From an uncultured Eubacteriales bacterium (lineage in GTDB: Bacteria; Bacillota; Clostridia; Oscillospirales; Butyricicoccaceae), in NCBI GenBank assembly GCA_910586105.1, contig CAJUGU010000138.1, positions 1 through 9,246 of the forward strand: DNA of 9,246 nucleotides, written 5' to 3'. Position 1 is the stretch's first letter; each line of letters begins with the position of its first letter. This document shows positions 7,974 to 9,246 of the stretch, piece by piece. The position numbers and the translations under genes are program-made. Under the pieces are notes generated by a model. It saw only the letters and a list, made by a program, of their open reading frames with translations, was not told the DNA's origin and searched no databases.

Positions 7974-8003
7974 ATTATAGCAGACCGGAGCAGGGGTTGA
8001 CAA
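7974..8003 (-). promoter_or_regulatory. Promoter of the peptidase-SLH operon
   Basis: On the minus strand, the -35 is TTGTCA (8003-7998), the spacer is 18 bp, and the -10 is TATAAT (7979-7974) preceded by an extended TGC. The predicted start is near 7967, giving a leader of about 127 bases. This is the only strong promoter seen ahead of the operon. Confidence 0.75.
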
Positions 8004-8021
8004 GCAGGATTTTCCCGGTTT

Positions 8022-8045
8022 GGCAAATTTTCATCAAAAAATGCC
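8022..8045. promoter_or_regulatory. Imperfect inverted repeat, candidate operator
   Basis: GGCAAATTTT (8022-8031) and AAAAAATGCC (8036-8045) match at 8 of 10 paired positions around CATC. The repeat lies between the two divergent -35 elements (8003 and 8047) and directly abuts the regulator's -35. That is where an autoregulating activator or repressor would be expected to bind. AraC proteins often use asymmetric or direct sites, so the assignment is speculative. Confidence 0.35.
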
Positions 8046-8046
8046 G

Positions 8047-8075
8047 TTGACGGGTTCCATAAAATCGAGTATACT
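8047..8075 (+). promoter_or_regulatory. Promoter of the AraC-family regulator
   Basis: The -35 is TTGACG (8047-8052), the spacer is exactly 17 bp, and the -10 is TATACT (8070-8075). Transcription would start near 8082, leaving a leader of about 130 bases before the ATG at 8212. Because this promoter lies inside the longer open frame that begins at 8020, it also argues for the shorter protein. Confidence 0.65.
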
Positions 8076-8195
8076 GCAAAATGACAGAAAAATGTTGCGT
8101 TTTGAAACCGACGGCGAATCCGGAGGGTTCGGCTGCTCGCTTTCCTGTGCAGAAAAAGAGAGGACGGCGCGGGCGGGACGCGGTATACTACGTTT

Positions 8196-8202
8196 AAAGG
8201 AG
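8196..8202 (+). promoter_or_regulatory. Ribosome binding site fixing the regulator start
   Basis: AAAGGAG lies 9 bases before the ATG at 8212. This strong Shine-Dalgarno site selects 8212 over upstream in-frame starts, which lack one. Confidence 0.8.
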
Positions 8203-8211
8203 CTGATCGTT

Positions 8212-9063
8212 ATGGAATGGATCGACCGGTTAAATGCTTCCATTCAGTATTTGGAAGAAAACCTTGCCGGGGAGGTCGATTATCAGCGGGCGGCGCAGAT
8301 CGCCTGCTGCTCGGTATACCATTATCAGCGGATGTTTGCCTATTTGGCAGGCGTGCCGCTGGCGGAATACCTGCGCCGACGGCGGATGTCGCTTGCCGCC
8401 GCAGAGTTAATGGGCGGGAATGCCAAAGTGGTCGACGTGGCACTGAAATACGGCTATTCCTCGCCGACCGCCTTCAATCGGACGTTTCAGCGGGTGCACG
8501 GCGCAACGCCTTCCGCAGTCCAGCGCGGCGCAGCCGCCGTGAAAGCCTATCCGCCGATCAGTTTCCAAATCACTGTACAAGGAGTGGTGGAAATGGAATA
8601 CCGCATTGAAAAGCGGGACGCGTTCCGGGTGGTCGGCGTGACTGCGCCGATGGCGAAGGAGATCGAACAGAATTTCGAGACCGTGCCCCGGCTGTGGGCA
8701 CAGGCCTCGACGGATGGGACATTGCCCAGGCTGGCGGCGCTGATGGACGGAAAGCCCAAAGGGGTTCTCGGTATCTGTACGTGTTATGGCGAGGAGGATT
8801 GGTATTATGGCATTGCCGCGGCCAGCTCGCAGGAGCCGCCCGAAGGGATGAAGGCATGGATCGTGCCCGCGTTTACATGGGCGGTCTTCGCTGGGGAAGG
8901 GCCGTGCCCGCAGAGCATTCAGGAGCTGGAGCAGCGGATCGTGCGCGAATGGCTGCCGACTTCCGGCTATCAATATGACGATGGGCCGGATGTTGAGGTT
9001 TACCTGTCGCCGAATCCGGCGGACGCCCGGTTTGAGGTTTGGATACCAGTGGTGAAAATCTAA
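8212..9063 (+). CDS. AraC-family regulator with GyrI-like effector-binding domain
   Basis: This 283-residue cytoplasmic transcription factor has its DNA-binding part first. Residues ~6-108 form the double helix-turn-helix of AraC/XylS proteins: a first helix pair around AAQIACCSVYHYQRMFAYLA, and the typical second signature VALKYGYSSPTAFNRTFQ then HGATPS. Residues ~127-283 begin MEYRIEKRDAFRVVGV and end DARFEVWIPVVKI, the pattern of the AraC effector-binding (GyrI-like, Rob/BmrR-type) fold. E275 lies where these domains often carry a ligand-binding acidic residue. The gene is transcribed divergently from the peptidase-SLH operon across a 371-base control region, so it is the obvious candidate regulator of that operon. 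The ligand cannot be read from sequence. It could instead act on genes elsewhere, as many such regulators control drug-response genes. Confidence 0.92.
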   Translation: MEWIDRLNASIQYLEENLAGEVDYQRAAQIACCSVYHYQRMFAYLAGVPLAEYLRRRRMSLAAAELMGGNAKVVDVALKYGYSSPTAFNRTFQRVHGATPSAVQRGAAAVKAYPPISFQITVQGVVEMEYRIEKRDAFRVVGVTAPMAKEIEQNFETVPRLWAQASTDGTLPRLAALMDGKPKGVLGICTCYGEEDWYYGIAAASSQEPPEGMKAWIVPAFTWAVFAGEGPCPQSIQELEQRIVREWLPTSGYQYDDGPDVEVYLSPNPADARFEVWIPVVKI

Positions 9064-9096
9064 CCGAGATGGTTTGAGCCGCTTCGGAGCGGACAG

Positions 9097-9142
9097 CGCC
9101 CGGAAACCGGCTGGCGTCGTTGTGCCAGACGGTTTCCGGGCG
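9097..9142. repeat. Strong stem-loop after the regulator gene
   Basis: CGCCCGGAAACCG (9097-9109) and CGGTTTCCGGGCG (9130-9142) pair perfectly over 13 bp. After one G/A mismatch, an inner CTGGC/GCCAG stem (9111-9115, 9124-9128) leaves an 8-base loop. No T-run follows, so it is not a standard terminator. It may protect the mRNA 3' end or be a palindromic intergenic repeat. Confidence 0.65.
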
Positions 9143-9195
9143 GTTCCGTATAAACGGGGGCCACGGGTGTTTGCCGGGCGTTGCCAGGCGAACAG

Positions 9196-9241
9196 GCGCC
9201 AAAAACCCGCTGAAGTCGTTCTTTCAGCGGGTTTTTGGCGC
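9196..9241. terminator. Bidirectional terminator downstream of the regulator
   Basis: A perfect 19-bp stem (9196-9214 with 9223-9241) has an 8-base loop. Its core CCCGCTGAA/TTCAGCGGG is flanked by AAAAA on the left and TTTTT on the right, so each strand has a U-run directly after the GC stem. It most likely ends the regulator transcript and shields it from any convergent gene beyond the window. Confidence 0.85.
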
Positions 9242-9246
9242 GGGCA

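Noticed and set aside
7997..8002. TTGACA on the plus strand as a -35 for the regulator
   Set aside because: No acceptable -10 occurs 16-18 bases downstream. The sequence overlaps the minus-strand -35 of the operon promoter.
8184..8189. TATACT as a second -10 for the regulator
   Set aside because: There is no matching -35, and transcription from it would start at or within the ribosome binding site.
8020..8211. A longer N-terminus for the AraC regulator starting at 8020
   Set aside because: The extra 64 residues are not part of the family, the regulator promoter (8047-8075) lies inside them, and a strong ribosome site points to 8212.

Overview
The window looks like a chromosomal segment of a GC-rich, Gram-positive anaerobic gut bacterium of the class Clostridia (Oscillospiraceae-like). 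The evidence is the set of protein types: S-layer homology (SLH) surface proteins, a dockerin-bearing M60 (enhancin-like) metallopeptidase, an AraC regulator with a GyrI-like sensor, and a PD-(D/E)XK (Rpn/PF12784) 'transposase' relic. Shine-Dalgarno sites are purine-rich and promoters are sigma-A-like. A species cannot be named from the sequence alone.

Layout. Bases 1-65 hold the last codons of a plus-strand gene, followed by a strong terminator hairpin (85-149). Bases 196-925 hold a plus-strand Rpn-type nuclease pseudogene that lacks its N-terminal part and is frameshifted in an A7 run near its 3' end. The gene-free stretch 926-1277 contains a 10-bp stem-loop, a GC-rich terminator-like hairpin and a 12-bp perfect hairpin that closes the minus-strand operon. 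That operon fills 1278-7840. The first gene encodes a 1718-residue secreted M60 metallopeptidase with an N-terminal dockerin, two FN3 and two F5/8C-like modules. The second, overlapping it by 4 bases (ATGA), encodes a 469-residue SLH protein whose N-terminal domain resembles a cohesin.

The intergenic region 7841-8211 is a divergent control region. It carries a minus-strand promoter (TTGTCA, 18 bp, extended TATAAT) with a ~127-nt leader. The leader can fold into two mutually exclusive structures, one of them a terminator. It also carries a plus-strand promoter (TTGACG, 17 bp, TATACT), and a 24-bp imperfect inverted repeat lies between the two promoters. The plus-strand promoter drives an AraC-family regulator with a C-terminal effector-binding domain (8212-9063). 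Two strong hairpins follow it, the second a typical bidirectional terminator.

Working model (inference). The peptidase has no cell-wall anchor of its own. Its dockerin could dock onto the cohesin-like domain of the co-translated SLH protein, which would hold the enzyme on the cell wall as a two-gene surface glycoprotein- or mucin-degrading unit. Expression could be set by the divergent AraC regulator and by attenuation in the leader.
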